A stretch of 64,000 bases of DNA, from the NCBI RefSeq assembly GCF_008728195.1, contig NZ_CP031598.1, forward strand, positions 248,001 through 312,000, given 5' to 3'. Shown here one piece after another: positions 1 to 8,955 of this stretch. Origin of the DNA: Roseovarius indicus (GTDB taxonomy: Bacteria > Pseudomonadota > Alphaproteobacteria > Rhodobacterales > Rhodobacteraceae). Every line of letters starts with the position of its first letter. Positions within the stretch are counted from its first letter, which is position 1. Under the pieces are notes generated by a model. The model searched no databases, was not told the DNA's origin, and saw nothing but the letters and a program-made list of their open reading frames with translations. A program made the position numbers and the translations under genes.

Positions 1-720
1 GGCGCGCCCGACGAGGCCGGGCTCGCGTTGCTGGCGGCGATACATGACGCGAAGCCCTTCGTCGTGTCGGAACTGCCCGACGTCGACTGGGTCGCCAAGG
101 TGCGGCGCGAACTCGTGCCCGTCGAGGCCGGCCGCTTCTTCGTCTATGGCAGCCACGATGCCGACAAGGTACCGAGCAACAGCGTCCCGCTTCTGATCGA
201 GGCGTCGATGGCCTTTGGCACCGGCCATCACGGCACCACGCAGGGCTGTCTCAGGGCACTCGACAAGCTGGCCGCCGAAGGCATGACGGCGACGCGCGTG
301 CTCGACCTTGGCTGCGGCACCGCGGTTTTGGCCATGGGGGCGGCGCATGTCTGGCCCGATGCAACGATCCTTGCAAGCGACATCGACGAGGTGGCGGTCG
401 AGGTGGCAGAGGCCAACCTTGCGGCGAACGGGCTGGCGGGCCGGGTCGCCTGTATCGAGGCCGAGGGGCTCGACAATCCCGATATCGCCGGAAAAGCGCC
501 TTTCGACCTCATCTTCGCCAACATCCTGAAGGGCCCGCTCATCGCCCTCGCGCCGGCGATCACCGATGCGCTGGCCCCCGGCGGCCGCGTGATTCTCTCG
601 GGGATTCTCAACGAACAGGCCGACGAGGTGATCGAGGTCTACTCGGCCGCGGGAAACAGTCTGGTCGAGCGCTCGGAGATTGGTGAGTGGACCACGACAG
701 TTTTGCGCAAACCTGTCTGA
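1..720 (+). CDS. prmA: Ribosomal protein L11 methyltransferase PrmA (5' end outside window)
   Basis: SAM-dependent methyltransferase that trimethylates ribosomal protein L11. The reading frame is open to base 1, so only the C-terminal ~239 residues are present and the true start lies upstream; the family is normally about 290 residues. Visible motifs are the PrmA signature AFGTGHHGTTQGCL, the SAM-binding VLDLGCGTAVLAMGAA and FANILKGPL, which corresponds to the catalytic N-[IL]-L-x-x-P segment. Ends TGA at 718-720. Assignment is firm from the motifs; the missing N-terminal substrate-recognition domain cannot be judged. Confidence 0.93.
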   Translation, partial: GAPDEAGLALLAAIHDAKPFVVSELPDVDWVAKVRRELVPVEAGRFFVYGSHDADKVPSNSVPLLIEASMAFGTGHHGTTQGCLRALDKLAAEGMTATRVLDLGCGTAVLAMGAAHVWPDATILASDIDEVAVEVAEANLAANGLAGRVACIEAEGLDNPDIAGKAPFDLIFANILKGPLIALAPAITDALAPGGRVILSGILNEQADEVIEVYSAAGNSLVERSEIGEWTTTVLRKPV

Positions 721-830
721 AAAGCAGTTAAAAAACGGTTATTTCAAGGCGGATGCCCAAGTTTCGCCACATTTAATGCCTAGCTTTTGCCTTAATGTGG
801 TGGGGTCACATTTGAAGTTACGGTGCTGTC

Positions 831-1175
831 ATGAGTAAATGGTTCGAGACATCGCGCGGTCTGCAACAAGGCGCGAAAAACCTTCGGTCTTATATCGACC
901 GGGTCCGCCAGTCGGACCGAGCCGAAGATGGCGTCATCGTCCTCACCAACCACCGCCCCGAAGCCGCGATCAACCTGAAAGGGTTTACGCTTCTGGTCGC
1001 CGTTTTCCTGGCGTTCAAGGGCTTCGTGATCGCGTATCTTGGCCTCGACGTCTATTCCGCCGCCATCCAGAAGCTTGAATACGGCTCCCTGCTGGAACAG
1101 GCGGGGGCCTTCATCATGCGCCCTGACGTGGTGTCGCAGGCCGTGGCCGGCCAGCTTCTTCCGATCGTGCGATAA
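831..1175 (+). CDS. Small membrane protein, unknown function
   Basis: A 114-residue protein with a charged N-terminus (MSKWFETSRG, about residues 1-47), one hydrophobic membrane segment around residues 50-70 (FTLLVAVFLAFKGFVIAYLG) and a short polar tail. I do not recognise a named family. It stands alone between prmA and a strong bidirectional terminator. No clear Shine-Dalgarno sequence precedes the ATG. About 90 bp upstream lies TTAA-N7-TTAT (729-743), one base off a CtrA box, so cell-cycle or motility control is possible but weakly supported. Confidence 0.7.
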   Translation: MSKWFETSRGLQQGAKNLRSYIDRVRQSDRAEDGVIVLTNHRPEAAINLKGFTLLVAVFLAFKGFVIAYLGLDVYSAAIQKLEYGSLLEQAGAFIMRPDVVSQAVAGQLLPIVR

Positions 1176-1240
1176 GTTTCGGTTCAGCACGACCGCCGCC
1201 CGGTTCGGGGCATCCCTATCCAAGACCTCTCTCACGACGA

Positions 1241-1278
1241 AAAAAGCCCTGTGCCGTTGGTCCCGGCACAGGGCTTTT
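1241..1278. terminator. Bidirectional rho-independent terminator
   Basis: Perfect 11-bp stem (1246-1256 pairing with 1264-1274), 7-nt loop, flanked by an A-run on the left and TTTT on the right, so it gives a U-tract in both directions. It sits between the convergent ends of the 831-1175 gene and the DUF1127 gene and can serve both. Confidence 0.9.
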
Positions 1279-1318
1279 ACGTGAGTGGCGGCCCCCGAAA
1301 AGGGGAAGCTGCTGAAAC

Positions 1319-1507
1319 TCAGAACGTGATGCGGTCGATATCGCCACGAACGAGGCCGATATCGTCGAGCTCACGGTCGCTCAGTTGCGACAGGGCTTTG
1401 CGGGTCATGCGGGCGTCGTTCCATGCGGCAACGGTGCCAACCAGTTTGAACAGGCCACCGAAGAGGCCAGCGTGGGATGCGGTGCGGGTGGTGTCGAGGA
1501 CAGCCAT
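1319..1507 (-). CDS. DUF1127 small basic protein
   Basis: 62-residue protein of the DUF1127 family (YjiS-like), recognised by the C-terminal signature ALSQLSDRELDDIGLVRGDI. The ATG at 1507 is chosen because AGAAGGAA lies just upstream; longer readings toward 1651 have no such site. In rhodobacters some DUF1127 proteins are stress-induced and act in RNA turnover; that role is family knowledge and is not shown here. Monocistronic, ending at the bidirectional terminator and divergent from ruvC. Confidence 0.88.
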   Translation of the reverse strand: MAVLDTTRTASHAGLFGGLFKLVGTVAAWNDARMTRKALSQLSDRELDDIGLVRGDIDRITF

Positions 1508-1822
1508 TTCGATATTCCTTCTGTACGCGCGGATAGCGGATTGTGATGATGTTTCTAAACCGCCAGATAATTGGGCGATCATGCGCGGGCAAGCTAGGTT
1601 GCTGCATAGTCCATATGCAGTTTTTGCAAGGCTCACGTGGTGGATAAACACCTGTTAATAAGACGTTTTCGTGACAGCTGCTTCAAATTTGCTGCGTTGC
1701 AGCACGGAATCGACGCCCCATGGTCTGAAATCGCCATTTGCCCGCGCAAAATCGCAATCCGCTTGGCGTATGTTCCCGTTTCGTGCTAAGGATTGCAAAA
1801 CGACACGAACGGGCAGGGACAT
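1508..1822. promoter_or_regulatory. Divergent intergenic region between DUF1127 gene and ruvC
   Basis: 315 bp without a gene. It should hold both promoters. The clearest structure is an inverted repeat CTGCATA-GTCCA-TATGCAG at 1602-1620, with TTGCAA close by at 1624-1629 on the DUF1127 side (opposite strand). Such an interrupted palindrome upstream of the small gene looks like an operator or an overlapping promoter; which protein would bind is unknown. Nothing else stands out. Confidence 0.35.
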
Positions 1823-2314
1823 ATGCGGGTAGTGGGCATCGACCCCGGGTTGCGAAACCTCGGCTGGGGCGTGATCGAGGCAGACGGCAGCCGTCTGACA
1901 CATATCGCCAACGGCGTTTGCAAGTCGCAAGGCGCGGATCTGGCCGAGAGGCTCCTGTCCCTGTATCGGCAACTGACTGAAATCCTGAACAGATTTTCCC
2001 CCGAAACCGCGGCGGTCGAACAGACTTTCGTCAACAAGGACGGGGCCGGCACGCTGAAGCTGGGCCAGGCGCGGGGCATTGCCATGCTGGTGCCGGCGCA
2101 ATTCGGGCTGACGATCGGGGAATATGCGCCCAACACGGTCAAGAAGACAGTGGTCGGCGTGGGCCATGCCGACAAGGTCCAGATCGCGCACATGGTGAAG
2201 GTGCAACTGCCCGGCGCAGACATTGCCGGGCCCGACGCCGCCGATGCGCTGGCCATTGCCATCTGTCATGCCCATCACGTGAAGCTTCCTGCCATGCGGA
2301 GGGTCGGCTCATGA
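1823..2314 (+). CDS. ruvC: Holliday junction resolvase RuvC
   Basis: Endonuclease that cuts Holliday junctions with RuvAB; 163 residues, normal for the family. The RNase H-like fold is marked by [14 protein letters not shown] (first catalytic Asp), [10 protein letters not shown] (Glu) and the C-terminal [15 protein letters not shown] carrying the last acidic residues. An in-frame upstream ATG would add ten residues before the conserved MRVVGIDPG start, so the ATG at 1823 with GGCAGGGA upstream is preferred. First gene of ruvC-ruvA-ruvB; its TGA overlaps the ruvA ATG. Confidence 0.97.
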   Translation: MRVVGIDPGLRNLGWGVIEADGSRLTHIANGVCKSQGADLAERLLSLYRQLTEILNRFSPETAAVEQTFVNKDGAGTLKLGQARGIAMLVPAQFGLTIGEYAPNTVKKTVVGVGHADKVQIAHMVKVQLPGADIAGPDAADALAIAICHAHHVKLPAMRRVGS

Positions 2315-2979
2315 TCGGGCGCCTTGCCGGCCGGATCGACTATCGCGCCGCCGATCACGTGCTGATCGACGTGCGCGGTGTGGGCTACCTCGTCTATTGC
2401 TCCGAGCAGACACTGCGCGCCCTGCCGGGCACGGGCGAGCACGTGGCGCTTTATACCGACCTGCTGGTCCGCGAGGACCTGCTGCAGCTGTACGGCTTCA
2501 CCACGCTGGCCGAGAAGGAATGGCATCGCCTGCTGATGAGCGTGCAGGGCGTGGGCGCGAAAGCCTCGCTCTCCATTCTCGGCACGCTGGGGCCGGACGG
2601 TGTCGGCCGGGCAATCGCGCTGGGCGACTGGAACGCGGTGAAGGCCGCCAAGGGCATCGGGCCCAAGACGGCGCAGCGCGTGGTGAACGAATTGAAGGAC
2701 AAGGCGCCGGAGGTGATGGCGATGGGGGCGGTTTCGTCCCAGGCCGCACCGGTCCAGGACACTGACGACGTGATCGAGACACCGGGTCCCGCCACGCCGG
2801 CCCCGGCCGCCCCCTCCGGCCCCGGTGCCCAGGCCGAAGCCTTGTCGGCGCTCACCAACCTGGGCTATGCCCCGGGCGAAGCCGCCGGCGCCGTGGCGCA
2901 GGCGGCGGGCGATGCGCCCGAGGCCGAGACGGCGGAACTGATCCGCCTGTCGCTCCGTCTGCTGGCGCCGAAAGGGTAG
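2311..2979 (+). CDS. ruvA: Holliday junction DNA helicase subunit RuvA
   Basis: Junction-recognition subunit that loads RuvB; 222 residues. The N-terminal OB-fold starts [20 protein letters not shown]. Two helix-hairpin-helix motifs follow ([15 protein letters not shown] and [16 protein letters not shown], about residues 80-125), then a Pro/Ala-rich linker, which is somewhat long, and the C-terminal RuvB-binding domain ([16 protein letters not shown]). ATGA overlap with ruvC suggests translational coupling. Confidence 0.97.
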   Translation: MIGRLAGRIDYRAADHVLIDVRGVGYLVYCSEQTLRALPGTGEHVALYTDLLVREDLLQLYGFTTLAEKEWHRLLMSVQGVGAKASLSILGTLGPDGVGRAIALGDWNAVKAAKGIGPKTAQRVVNELKDKAPEVMAMGAVSSQAAPVQDTDDVIETPGPATPAPAAPSGPGAQAEALSALTNLGYAPGEAAGAVAQAAGDAPEAETAELIRLSLRLLAPKG

Positions 2980-2983
2980 GGAC

Positions 2984-3037
2984 ATGGCACCGCTCACCGG
3001 ACTTTACAGCCCGTTTCGCGACAAGGCGCGGCCATGA
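2984..3037 (+). other. Possible 17-codon coupling ORF between ruvA and ruvB
   Basis: An ATG four bases after the ruvA stop opens a frame encoding [17 protein letters not shown]; its TGA overlaps the ruvB ATG as ATGA. A GGGTAGGG tract precedes it. It may only fill the ruvA-ruvB gap, but the overlap is what a translational-coupling leader would look like. No family recognised. Confidence 0.2.
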
Positions 3038-4062
3038 CCGGCCCCGACCCGACCCTGCGCCCCGACCCGCTGCCCGAGGATGCCGAGCGCAGCCTACGCC
3101 CGCAGGCTTTGCAGGACTTCATCGGCCAGCAAGAGGCCAAGGCCAATCTGCGCGTCTTCATCCAGTCTGCCCGCCAGCGCGGCGAGGCGATGGACCACAC
3201 GCTGTTTCACGGACCCCCCGGACTTGGAAAAACGACGCTGGCCCAGATCATCGCCAAGGAGCTTGGCGTGGGATTCCGAATGACCTCGGGCCCGGTGCTG
3301 GCCAAGGCGGGCGACCTGGCGGCGATCCTGACCAATCTCGAAGCCAATGACGTGCTCTTCATCGACGAGATCCACCGTCTCAACCCGGCGGTGGAGGAGG
3401 TACTTTACCCCGCGATGGAGGATTTCGAACTCGATCTCGTGATCGGCGAGGGGCCGGCGGCCCGCACCGTGCGGATCGAGCTGCAGCCCTTCACACTGGT
3501 CGGCGCCACCACGCGGCTGGGCCTGCTGACCACGCCGCTCCGCGACCGGTTCGGCATTCCGACGCGGCTGCAATTCTACACCGAGGACGAGTTGCACGAG
3601 ATCGTCACCCGCAATGCGCAGTTGCTGGGCGTCCCCGCCGACAAGGATGGCGCGCGCGAGATCGCCCGCCGCTCGCGCGGCACGCCGCGGATCGCCGGGC
3701 GCCTTCTGCGCCGGGTGGTGGATTTCGCCGTGGTCGAGGGTGATGGGCACATCACCAAGGCGCTGGCCGACGGGGCGCTCACCCGGCTGGGGGTCGACCA
3801 CCTCGGCCTCGACGGGGCCGACCGGCGATACCTCGCGCTGATCGCTGAGGCCTACCAGGGGGGGCCGGTGGGCATCGAGACCATGAGCGCGGCACTCTCG
3901 GAAAGCCGCGACGCGCTGGAGGAGGTGATCGAGCCCTTTCTCCTGCAGCAGGGCCTGATCCAGCGCACGCCGCGCGGGCGGATGCTGGCGCAGCGGGGCT
4001 GGCGGCACCTGGGGTTGAAAGCGCCCCGGCCGAAAGGGCAGAGCGACCTGTTCGGCAAGTAA
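3034..4062 (+). CDS. ruvB: Holliday junction branch migration ATPase RuvB
   Basis: AAA+ hexameric motor of RuvABC; 342 residues. Visible are the RuvB N-terminal signature ([12 protein letters not shown]), Walker [10 protein letters not shown], Walker [11 protein letters not shown], sensor 1 [19 protein letters not shown] and the C-terminal winged-helix region ending in [16 protein letters not shown]. The start ATG overlaps the stop of a 17-codon frame following ruvA. Third gene of the ruv operon. Confidence 0.97.
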   Translation: MTGPDPTLRPDPLPEDAERSLRPQALQDFIGQQEAKANLRVFIQSARQRGEAMDHTLFHGPPGLGKTTLAQIIAKELGVGFRMTSGPVLAKAGDLAAILTNLEANDVLFIDEIHRLNPAVEEVLYPAMEDFELDLVIGEGPAARTVRIELQPFTLVGATTRLGLLTTPLRDRFGIPTRLQFYTEDELHEIVTRNAQLLGVPADKDGAREIARRSRGTPRIAGRLLRRVVDFAVVEGDGHITKALADGALTRLGVDHLGLDGADRRYLALIAEAYQGGPVGIETMSAALSESRDALEEVIEPFLLQQGLIQRTPRGRMLAQRGWRHLGLKAPRPKGQSDLFGK

Positions 4063-4063
4063 G

Positions 4064-4115
4064 ATCGCCCGTGCCGGGCGATGCCTTCGGCGAGGATATT
4101 TGGAGCCAGAAGAAG
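4064..4115 (+). repeat. Hairpin plus dispersed TATTT...CCAGAAGAAG repeat after ruvB
   Basis: Immediately after the ruvB stop there is a perfect 8-bp hairpin (ATCGCCCG-TGC-CGGGCGAT, 4064-4082), followed by GAGGATATTTGGAGCCAGAAGAAG-type sequence (about 4091-4114). The second part recurs at several other gene ends in this window. Possible transcription end for the ruv operon, though the T-run expected of a classical terminator is missing. Confidence 0.55.
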
Positions 4116-4160
4116 CCGGGCGGGATTGCGCCGGCGGGCGCGGCTGCGTAAGTCGGGGCC

Positions 4161-4802
4161 ATGGCAGAGACGATGACCCCGCAAGAGATCGAGGCGCTGT
4201 TCACCCGCGCCGATGGCAGCTACCTGTTCGCCCGCTGGGGCCGGCCGATCGTGCCGGTGGTCTTCGGGGTCGATGACAAGACGCTCGGCACCGTGAAAGG
4301 CGCGATCGAGGCGGTGGTCGGGCTGGCCGGGCACCAGATGGCCGAGACCGACCCGGAACTGGGCGTGAACTGCATGTTCTTCTTCTTCCGCGACTGGGAT
4401 GAGCTGCTCGAGGTGCCCGACCTAGACCGCCTGATCGAGGGGCTGGGCCCGCTGGTGGCCAAGCTGAAGGAGGCCGATGCCAACCAGTACCGGGTGTTCC
4501 GGTTCGACGAACAGAACGCGATCAAGGCGGCGTTCGTCTTCCTGCGGATGGATGCGGAGCTGAGCCAGGTTCCTGCCGAGACGCTGGCGCTGGGGCAGGT
4601 GGTGCAAACCGTTCTCTTATGGTCCGACAGGGCGTTCACCGATGCCTCGCCGCTGGCGCGTGTGCCGGAAGGCGACCGGGTGATCCTGCGGCCCGATATC
4701 GCCGGGGTGATCCGGGCCGGGTATGACCCGGTGATGCCGGCAGTGGCGCAGGATCCGAGCCACGCATTGCGGCTGGCCGCAAGGGTCGGCCGCGAGCAGT
4801 AG
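4161..4802 (+). CDS. Conserved hypothetical protein
   Basis: 213 residues, soluble, acidic, no signal peptide or membrane segment. The N-terminal half contains FARWGRPIVPVVFGVDD and a cysteine/phenylalanine patch (NCMFFFFRDWDELLEVPD); the C-terminal half contains LGQVVQTVLLWSDRAF. I do not recognise a domain with a known function. It starts 98 bp after ruvB, beyond a hairpin, and ends 12 bp before thpR, so it is probably co-transcribed with thpR. The 12-bp spacing is the only functional hint. Confidence 0.8.
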   Translation: MAETMTPQEIEALFTRADGSYLFARWGRPIVPVVFGVDDKTLGTVKGAIEAVVGLAGHQMAETDPELGVNCMFFFFRDWDELLEVPDLDRLIEGLGPLVAKLKEADANQYRVFRFDEQNAIKAAFVFLRMDAELSQVPAETLALGQVVQTVLLWSDRAFTDASPLARVPEGDRVILRPDIAGVIRAGYDPVMPAVAQDPSHALRLAARVGREQ

Positions 4803-4814
4803 AGGGCCCTTGCG

Positions 4815-5375
4815 ATGAGAAGCTTCATCGCCATTCCCGTGCCCGAAGAGCAGGCCGACCCGCTTCTCGACGTGCAGCACGCGCTGGAGGTCGGCCGCCC
4901 GGTCCCGCCCGAGAACTGGCACGTGACGCTGGCCTTCCTCGGCAACCAGACGGAGGATGTGCTGGAGCACCTGCACGATCGCCTTTCGGAGCTCGAGGCC
5001 CCGGAGTTCGACATGCGTATCGCCGGAGTGGATATATTCGGCGGTCGCAAACCCAGCCTGCTCTATGCCGCCGTCGACAGTTCGGAGCCCCTCAGCCACC
5101 TGCGCAAGAAGGTGCGGCAGGTGGTGCGGAACGCGGGCATCGACCTGCCCCGCGAACGCTTCCGCCCGCATGTCACCCTGGCGCGGTTCCGCAAGCGGTT
5201 GACCATGCTCGAGACGCAGCGCATCGCCGGTGTTCTGGAAGGTTGGGGTGATGTCGAGGCCGGGGTTCTTCCGGTCGGGCATTTCACCCTCTACCGGTCG
5301 ATCGCCGGGCCTGATGGTATGATCTACGAGCCGCTGGCCGAGTACCCGCTCGGCCAGCGCCAGGACGGGGCTTAG
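4815..5375 (+). CDS. thpR: RNA 2',3'-cyclic phosphodiesterase ThpR (2H family)
   Basis: Two-histidine phosphoesterase (LigT-like) hydrolysing 2',3'-cyclic phosphates on RNA ends; 186 residues. Both catalytic H-x-T motifs are present: HVTLAFLG near residue 36 and HVTLARFR near residue 119, each in the expected half of the pseudo-symmetric fold. N-terminus MRSFIAIPVPEEQ is typical. Its TAG (5373-5375) overlaps the TAA of the convergent MscS gene, so the two transcripts meet tail to tail with no spacer. Confidence 0.93.
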   Translation: MRSFIAIPVPEEQADPLLDVQHALEVGRPVPPENWHVTLAFLGNQTEDVLEHLHDRLSELEAPEFDMRIAGVDIFGGRKPSLLYAAVDSSEPLSHLRKKVRQVVRNAGIDLPRERFRPHVTLARFRKRLTMLETQRIAGVLEGWGDVEAGVLPVGHFTLYRSIAGPDGMIYEPLAEYPLGQRQDGA

Positions 5376-6178
5376 CCCTCTTTCTGAATTTCCACCGAAT
5401 GCGGATAGGGGATAGAGATACCCCCCTTGTCGAAGGCTTCCTTGACCGCCTTGGTCATGTCGAACTTGAGGTTCCAGTAATCGGCCGCGTTGCACCACAG
5501 GCGCACGCCCAGATCGACGCTGCTGTCGCCGAGGTTCGTGACACGCACCCAGGGCTCGGGGTCTTCGAAGACGCGGGTGTCGGCCCTGGCGAGGTCGAGG
5601 ATGATCTTCATCGCCGCATCGGCATTGTCGGAATAATCTATACCGAAGGTGAAGTCACAGCGGCGCGTGTCGTGATGCGAGTAGTTGGTGATGATCGCGC
5701 CCCAGGCCTGGCCGTTGGGCACGATGATCTGGACGTTGTCGGCGGTGACCAGCTCGGTGACGAAGAGGTTGATGTCGACAACCGTGCCGGCTGTGCCGCC
5801 GATGTCGACATACTGGCCGTTCTTGTAGGGCCGAAAGAGGATGATCATGAACCCGGCCGCGAGGTCGCCCAGCGTCCCCTGAAGCGCAAGGCCGATGGCC
5901 AGCGTGGCGGCGCCAAGCACGGCGACAAGGCTGGTTGCCTCGATCCCGAAGAGGCCCAGGATGGCCGTCAGCACCATCAGCAGGATCAGCCATTTCACGA
6001 TGCTGGCCACGAAATTGCCGATGGTGTTGTCGATCTTCGGGCTGGCATTGACCCGGCGGCGGATCAGCCCGCTGACGGCGCCGGCGATGATCCAGCCGAG
6101 GACAAGGACGATGATCGCCTTGACCGCGTTGACGACCAGCGGGCCGTAGCCGTTTGCCGTTTCCATAATTCCTTCCAT
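5372..6178 (-). CDS. MscS-family small-conductance mechanosensitive channel
   Basis: 268-residue inner-membrane channel that opens under membrane tension. After a short N-terminus come a first TM helix ([20 protein letters not shown]), a second ([19 protein letters not shown]) and the glycine/alanine-rich pore helix TM3 ([25 protein letters not shown]), then the beta domain ([23 protein letters not shown]) and a C-terminal alpha/beta domain. The ATG at 6178 is favoured by AGGAGGGACAG directly upstream; a longer reading would run into the divergent ybgC. Short, E. coli MscS-sized member. Confidence 0.93.
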   Translation of the reverse strand: MEGIMETANGYGPLVVNAVKAIIVLVLGWIIAGAVSGLIRRRVNASPKIDNTIGNFVASIVKWLILLMVLTAILGLFGIEATSLVAVLGAATLAIGLALQGTLGDLAAGFMIILFRPYKNGQYVDIGGTAGTVVDINLFVTELVTADNVQIIVPNGQAWGAIITNYSHHDTRRCDFTFGIDYSDNADAAMKIILDLARADTRVFEDPEPWVRVTNLGDSSVDLGVRLWCNAADYWNLKFDMTKAVKEAFDKGGISIPYPHSVEIQKEG

Positions 6179-6358
6179 CTGTCCCTCCTGATGAAATGCC
6201 CCGCCGGGCTGGTACGATAATTGCAATTGATCTTGACGAAGCGTTGCCAGAGGGGGGCGGGAAAATAAAGTCTCGCCGGTCCTGCCGGGTGGAATTTCTG
6301 TACCTTGGACCGGAAAATCCGGTTTCGGCCGCTCGGATTGAAGGCTAACGTCCGCGCC

Positions 6359-6745
6359 ATGACACACCGCTTTGCCATTCGCGTTTACTACGAAGACACC
6401 GACATGGGCGGGATCGTCTACCATGCCAACTTCCTGAAATTCATCGAACGGGCCCGCAGCGAGTGGGTGGCCGGGCTGGGTCTGGATCAGAACGCCATGC
6501 GCGACGATGGCATCGTCTTTGCCGTGCGCCGGGTCGAGGCGGATTACATGCTGCCCGCCCGCTACGGAGACGAGCTTGAAGTGCGCACGACGACCGCCTC
6601 GATCAGCGGTGCCCGGCTGGTGATGGACCAGAAGGTCGTGCGCGGCGAGGAGATCCTGTTCACGGCACAGGTCACCGTGGCCTGCATCACGATGGACGGG
6701 CGTCCCGTGCGCCTGCCTGCCGGGATTCGGAAGATCGTGAACTGA
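6359..6745 (+). CDS. ybgC: Tol-Pal-associated acyl-CoA thioesterase YbgC
   Basis: Hot-dog-fold thioesterase of 128 residues; the 4HBT-type active-site region YYEDTDMGGIVYHANFLKF near the N-terminus contains the catalytic Asp. The ATG at 6359 matches the conserved N-terminus; a longer in-frame reading adds 18 unconserved residues. YbgC normally heads the tol-pal operon. Here a SulP transporter gene lies between it and tolQ. Divergent from mscS across a 180-bp spacer containing the palindrome AATTGCAATT (6219-6228). Confidence 0.94.
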   Translation: MTHRFAIRVYYEDTDMGGIVYHANFLKFIERARSEWVAGLGLDQNAMRDDGIVFAVRRVEADYMLPARYGDELEVRTTTASISGARLVMDQKVVRGEEILFTAQVTVACITMDGRPVRLPAGIRKIVN

Positions 6746-6818
6746 ACCTTGGCGGTCGTGTCTGTCGTTCCCGCCCGGCTTTTGCGCCGGCCCTGTCTTG
6801 CAGACCTGCTACCGCATC

Positions 6819-8081
6819 ATGAAACCGAAAATTCTCACCACCCTGAAAGACTACGATCGCCAGACCTTTCTCGGTGACATTGCCGCCGGGGTCACCGTTG
6901 CAATGGTGGCCCTCCCGCTCAGCCTTGCGATTGCCATCGCGTCCGGTGCAAGCCCTGCAAAGGGGCTTGTCACCGCCATCGTCGCGGGCTTCCTCATTTC
7001 GCTGCTCGGGGGAAGCCGGGTCCAGATCGGGGGGCCGACCGGGGCGTTCATCGTCGTCGTCTTCGGCATCATTGCCGAGCAGGGGTATGACGGGCTGGTT
7101 CTGGCCACCTTCATGGCGGGGGCGATCCTGCTGGTCGCCGGGGCGCTGCGGGCGGGCCGGCTGATCCAACTGGTGCCCGAGCCGGTGATCAACGGGTTCA
7201 CCATCGGCATCGCGATCATCATCGCCACCAGTCAGTTGCAAAGCCTGTTCGGCCTGACGCTTGCCGAGGTGCCGGCCGAGTTCTTCGCCAAGCTCGGGGC
7301 GCTCTGGTCGGCGGGGCATACTCTGAACCCGTCGGCATTGCTGATCGGGCTGGTCACGATGGTGCTGATCGTCTGGCTGCGCCGGCTGGCGCCCCGCTTG
7401 CCCGGGCTGATCGTTGCCGTCGCCGCAACCTCGGCCGTGGTGGAGCTGGCGGGTTTGCCGGTGGACACGATCCACTCGCGCTTCGGCGACCTGCCGCGCA
7501 GCCTGCCCATGCCTGCCATGCCCGAGGTGAACCTCGCGCGGATGAGAGAGCTTCTGCCGGATGCGTTCCTGATCGCCTTTCTCGCTGGCGTGGAGTCCCT
7601 CCTTTCCGCGATGGTGGCCGACCGGATGGTCGCGGGCCGCCACCGCCCCAATGCCGAGCTTATCGCCCAGGGCGCCGCCAACCTTGGTTCCGCGCTGTTC
7701 GGCGGTCTTCCCGCGACCGGGGCCATCGCCCGAACCGCCACCAACGTGCGCGCCGGGGGCCGCACGCCGGTCGCCGGGCTGGTGCACGCCGCCACGATCC
7801 TGATCGTGATGCTGGTGGCGGCGCCGCTGGCCGGCTATCTCGCGATGCCGGCGCTGGCGGGGCTGCTCATCCTGACCGCGTGGAACATGAGCGAGCCGCA
7901 TCGGTGGCGCGGATACCTGAAGGATCGCAGGTCAGACCAGGTCCTTCTGCTTCTGACCCTCGTGCTGACGGTTGTCACCGATCTCGCGGTTGCCATTGGT
8001 GTCGGTGTGGCCGTCGGGTTGGCGCTGCGTCTGAGACGACGCAACGTGCCGCCATCCGACTGGACGCCACCGGAAAGATGA
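6819..8081 (+). CDS. SulP-family anion transporter lacking a STAS domain
   Basis: 420-residue polytopic membrane protein of the SulP (SLC26-like) family. The N-terminal signature DIAAGVTVAMVALPLSLAIA and the following SLLGGSRVQIGGPTGAF are characteristic, and about ten to twelve hydrophobic segments follow. The chain stops soon after the last membrane helix (RLRRRNVPPSDW), so the cytoplasmic STAS domain of most SulP proteins is absent. Substrate (sulfate, bicarbonate or another anion) cannot be told. The ATG at 6819 is preferred over an upstream TTG. It interrupts the usual ybgC-tolQ adjacency. Confidence 0.9.
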   Translation: MKPKILTTLKDYDRQTFLGDIAAGVTVAMVALPLSLAIAIASGASPAKGLVTAIVAGFLISLLGGSRVQIGGPTGAFIVVVFGIIAEQGYDGLVLATFMAGAILLVAGALRAGRLIQLVPEPVINGFTIGIAIIIATSQLQSLFGLTLAEVPAEFFAKLGALWSAGHTLNPSALLIGLVTMVLIVWLRRLAPRLPGLIVAVAATSAVVELAGLPVDTIHSRFGDLPRSLPMPAMPEVNLARMRELLPDAFLIAFLAGVESLLSAMVADRMVAGRHRPNAELIAQGAANLGSALFGGLPATGAIARTATNVRAGGRTPVAGLVHAATILIVMLVAAPLAGYLAMPALAGLLILTAWNMSEPHRWRGYLKDRRSDQVLLLLTLVLTVVTDLAVAIGVGVAVGLALRLRRRNVPPSDWTPPER

Positions 8082-8256
8082 CCGCCGAATCGCTCGATTC
8101 CCCTTGTACGACGGCAATTATCCGCCTTTGCCCCGCGTCCCGCTTGCCCTGACGCGGAAGTGATGGCTTTCCCTGTGGAATTCCGCTAGGTTCGCCGTCA
8201 ATGAGGCCGGTGAACAAGGCCCTTCGGGACGAAACGACGTCGAAAAGAGCAGGCAG

Positions 8257-8952
8257 ATGGAAGCAGAAACCCTGGCATTGGCACAGGAGATGGATTTCTC
8301 CCTGTGGGCGCTGTTCGCGCGTGCCACAATCGTAGTCAAACTTGTGATGATTTTCCTGATCGTCGCCTCGTTCTGGGCGTGGTCGATCATCATCCAGAAA
8401 CTTATCACCTATCGCCGTGCCCGCGCCGAGGCGGCGCGGTTCGACGACCGGTTCTGGTCGGGCGACCCGCTTGACGAGCTGTTCGACGAGATCGGGCCCG
8501 ATCCGAACGGCCAGTCTGAAAGGGTATTCGCCGCCGGCATGATGGAATGGCGGCGGTCACACCGGAACGATGGCGGGCTGATCGCCGGCGCGACGGCGCG
8601 GATCGACCGGAACATGGACGTGGCCATCGCCAAGGAAGCGGATTCGCTGCAAAGCGGGCTGTCGGTGCTGGCGACGGTCGGCTCGACGGCGCCGTTCATC
8701 GGGCTCTTCGGCACCGTCTGGGGCATCATGCATGCCTTCATCGGGATTGCCGAACAGCAGAACACCAACATCGCCGTGGTGGCGCCGGGCATCGCCGAGG
8801 CCCTTCTGGCCACCGGCCTGGGCCTTCTGGCGGCCATCCCCGCCGTCATCTTCTACAACAAGCTCAGCGGCGACAGTGACCGGATCGTGGCGGGCTACGA
8901 GGCCTTTGCCGACGAGTTCTCGACCATCCTCAGCCGCCAGCTGGACAGCTGA
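8257..8952 (+). CDS. tolQ: Tol-Pal system proton-channel protein TolQ
   Basis: 231-residue inner-membrane protein, homologous to ExbB and MotA, that with TolR uses the proton gradient to energise TolA. First TM helix at about residues 27-48 (VVKLVMIFLIVASFWAWSII), a cytoplasmic loop, then the paired TM2/TM3 region with the conserved LATVGSTAPFIGLFGTVWGI and GIAEALLATGLGLLAAIPA. Starts 175 bp after the SulP gene, so it may have its own promoter. tolR follows three bases after the stop. Confidence 0.96.
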   Translation: MEAETLALAQEMDFSLWALFARATIVVKLVMIFLIVASFWAWSIIIQKLITYRRARAEAARFDDRFWSGDPLDELFDEIGPDPNGQSERVFAAGMMEWRRSHRNDGGLIAGATARIDRNMDVAIAKEADSLQSGLSVLATVGSTAPFIGLFGTVWGIMHAFIGIAEQQNTNIAVVAPGIAEALLATGLGLLAAIPAVIFYNKLSGDSDRIVAGYEAFADEFSTILSRQLDS

Positions 8953-8955
8953 CCC

